Part shown: positions 42,330 to 43,553 of the stretch, piece after piece
Layout of the letters: every line of letters begins with the position of its first letter
How positions within the stretch are numbered: position 1 is the first letter of the stretch
Assembly: GCA_964647395.1 (NCBI GenBank)
Contig: CAZYHR010000012.1
Location: 1-43,553, forward strand
Source: Phosphoribacter sp964647395
GTDB taxonomy: Bacteria; Actinomycetota; Actinomycetes; Actinomycetales; Dermatophilaceae
Length of the DNA: 43,553 nt
Direction: 5' to 3'
Translations under genes and position numbers: made by a program
Notes under the pieces: generated by a model
The model's input: the letters and a program-made list of their open reading frames with translations, nothing else
What the model was told of the DNA's origin: nothing
The model's database searches: none

Positions 42330-43129
42330 TCAGCCGGAGCCGGCCCGCGCGTAGACCTGCTCCCCCTCGATCCAGGTGCCGGTGACGACCCACCCGGTTC
42401 ACCGCCGCGTGGATCGACATGAACACGTCGTCCGGGTCCGACCACGTCGTCGCCGGGGTGTCCGAGCTGAGCGCCACCGCGTCGAGGCCCTCGTAGAGGT
42501 CGCGGACGGCATACGTGCGGCGCAGTTGGTCGGCGGACGGCGGAGCCCTTGGCCTGCATGACCGCCTGGTTGGCGTGGTGCTCGGTGAGCACGCCGTTGG
42601 GTGTGCGGCCATCGGCCTCGCGGCCGAAGGCCGCCCCCTGCGGGTCGGGGGTGTCGGCGGTGATGCCGGCCAACTCGAGCGCCCGGGTGTTGCAGATCCC
42701 CGAGTGGCAGTCGGAGCGCAGCACGTAGACCGGCTGCTCGGTGGACACCCGGTCCAGGTCGTGCCGGGTCGGCGTGCGCCCCTCGGCGAGCTTGGACTCG
42801 TCGTAGCCCCAGCCCTCGATCCAGGCGTCCGGGCCGGCTCCGACGTCGGGGTGGTTGCGCAGCGCCTCGATCAGGCTCGGGATGTCGACGACCACCGGCA
42901 CCGTGCACGGCACCGAGTTGACGAGCATGGCGACGTAGGTCGCGTGCGTGTGCACGTCGAGCAGCCCCGGCAGCACCGGCCCGTCGAGGCGCACCGGGTC
43001 GGCGTCCGCGGGCACCTCGGTGGCTGAGCCGACCCAGCTGAACTCGCCGTCCCGCACGGCGAACGCGGTGACGAAACTCGTCTCGTCCTCGCCGGTGAAG
43101 ATCGCGTCGGCGGTGTAGTAGATCGTCAT
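42330..43129 (-). pseudogene. Decayed amidohydrolase (YtcJ-like) gene
   Basis: From ATG 43129, about 190 residues read as a normal metal-dependent amidohydrolase: GPVLPGLLDVHTHATY contains the first HxH, and VLRSDCHSGICNTRALELAGI follows. The frame breaks after about LTEHHANQAVMQAKG. A second frame gives DQLRRTYAVRDLYEGLDAVALSSDTPATTWSDPDDVFMSIHAAVNR, and a third gives VTGTWIEGEQVYARAGSG, the expected C-terminus, stopping at 42330. Complete relatives have about 540 residues, so at least two internal deletions with frameshifts are needed. Probably non-functional. Confidence 0.8.
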
Positions 43130-43225
43130 CGTCGGTCTCCGTCCCGGCAGCGGGTGTGGGGGCCATCGTCCCGCACCGCCGGGACCAGTGGGGTATGCCG
43201 CTCGTGCGGCCCACGCGGATCGCCG

Positions 43226-43473
43226 CCGCTTTCACCGGGGTGGGTCACCCGCGAACGTTCCAGGCAACCGCTTTCACCGGGGGTGGGTCACCCGCGAACG
43301 TTCCAGGCAACCGCTTTCACCGGGGGTGGGTCACNNNNNNNNNNNNNNNNNNNNNNNNNNNNNNNNNNNNNNNNNNNNNNNNNNNNNNNNNNNNNNNNNN
43401 NNNNNNNNNNNNNNNNNNNNNNNNNNNNNNNNNNCCGCGAACGTTCCAGGCAACCGCTTTCACCGGGGGTGGG
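43226..43473. repeat. 43-bp minisatellite, collapsed at an assembly gap
   Basis: Units start at 43226, 43268 and 43311, and part of another lies after the gap. Each contains CGCTTTCACCGGGGGTGGG, then TCACCCGCGAACGTTCCAGG. The first unit has one G fewer (42 bp). There are no unique spacers. The gap of 100 N (43335-43434) falls inside it, so the copy number is unknown. GAACGTTC and GGGTG...CACCC small palindromes are in each unit. Confidence 0.95.
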
Positions 43474-43479
43474 GCGGGG

Positions 43480-43553
43480 TCAGGCCTCGATGACGATGGG
43501 GATGATCATCGGGCGGCGGCGGATCTTGCCGCCGACCCAGCTGCCGACGGCGC
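43480..43553 (-). CDS. rnj: Ribonuclease J, C-terminal end (runs off the window)
   Basis: Only 24 codons are present: AVGSWVGGKIRRRPMIIPIVIEA and stop. This wording is the conserved C-terminus of actinobacterial RNase J, and rnj lies near ftsK in mycobacteria. The start and catalytic domain are outside. The 43-bp repeats begin directly after its stop codon. Confidence 0.8.
   Translation of the reverse strand, partial: AVGSWVGGKIRRRPMIIPIVIEA

Noticed and set aside
42320..42612. C-terminal tail of the amidohydrolase frame as a real fusion
   Set aside because: The tail after the frame break is an Arg/Pro/Gly-rich out-of-frame reading, while the true amidohydrolase C-terminus is visible in another frame.
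43226..43473. CRISPR-like array
   Set aside because: The units abut each other without unique spacers and are 42-43 bp long; it is a tandem minisatellite.

Overview
The window is about 43.5 kb of very G+C-rich DNA, roughly 73% by eye. It comes from an actinobacterium, most likely a Micrococcales/Intrasporangiaceae-type organism. This is inferred from the protein flavour and from a gene order that follows the mycobacterial block rnj-ftsK-(rimO)-pgsA-cinA-clgR ... recA-recX ... miaB ... def/miaA-dapF-hflX. No rRNA, tRNA, CRISPR array, phage or IS element was seen. There are two assembly gaps (34494-34503 and 43335-43434).

Left part (1-9.2 kb). hflX (partial), a divergent SAM methyltransferase, then dapF, miaA, def and a CbiX-like chelatase on the minus strand. 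Two tiny plus-strand proteins (an MT0933-type antitoxin-family protein and an acidic 56-mer) are followed by in-frame hexapeptide repeats beyond the stop codon. Next come miaB, a flavin reductase whose leaderless promoter carries a metal-repressor-like palindrome, a Cys-rich mini-protein behind a CsoR-like palindrome, and an Hsp31/DJ-1 family protein behind a perfect 22-bp tandem repeat.

DNA-repair and central part (9.2-24.3 kb). recX-recA lies on the minus strand. RecA carries a 364-residue LAGLIDADG intein at the RecA-b site (the M. leprae position). Upstream of recA are a LexA box and a RecA-NDp (PafBC/ClgR-type) promoter. Then follow a 14-bp minisatellite, a three-gene ABC exporter, gltA, DUF3046, a DUF3352 membrane protein, and lhr-nei. 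lhr-nei appears to have its own leaderless RecA-NDp-like promoter placed directly after a 36-bp inverted-repeat terminator.

Right part (24.2-43.5 kb). The translationally coupled operon rimO-pgsA-cinA is followed by clgR and a dipeptide epimerase. Then come dctA with a GntR-type operator and no clear start codon, a SapA-like secreted protein, an M19 dipeptidase remnant, an M6 metalloprotease with a CRP/GlxR-like site, and ftsK. After ftsK are two Tat-type exported proteins, the second coupled to a MauE-thioredoxin fusion, then a SAM-IV riboswitch in front of a class V PLP enzyme. The end holds a secreted protein, yaaA, a decayed amidohydrolase, a 43-bp minisatellite and the 3' end of rnj.

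The most unusual signal runs across the whole window. The octamer CGGCATAC (either strand) occurs about 28 times by eye, in several reading frames and on both strands. One inverted pair forms the stem of the terminator before lhr. This resembles the behaviour of DNA uptake sequences or another genome-wide protein-recognised motif.
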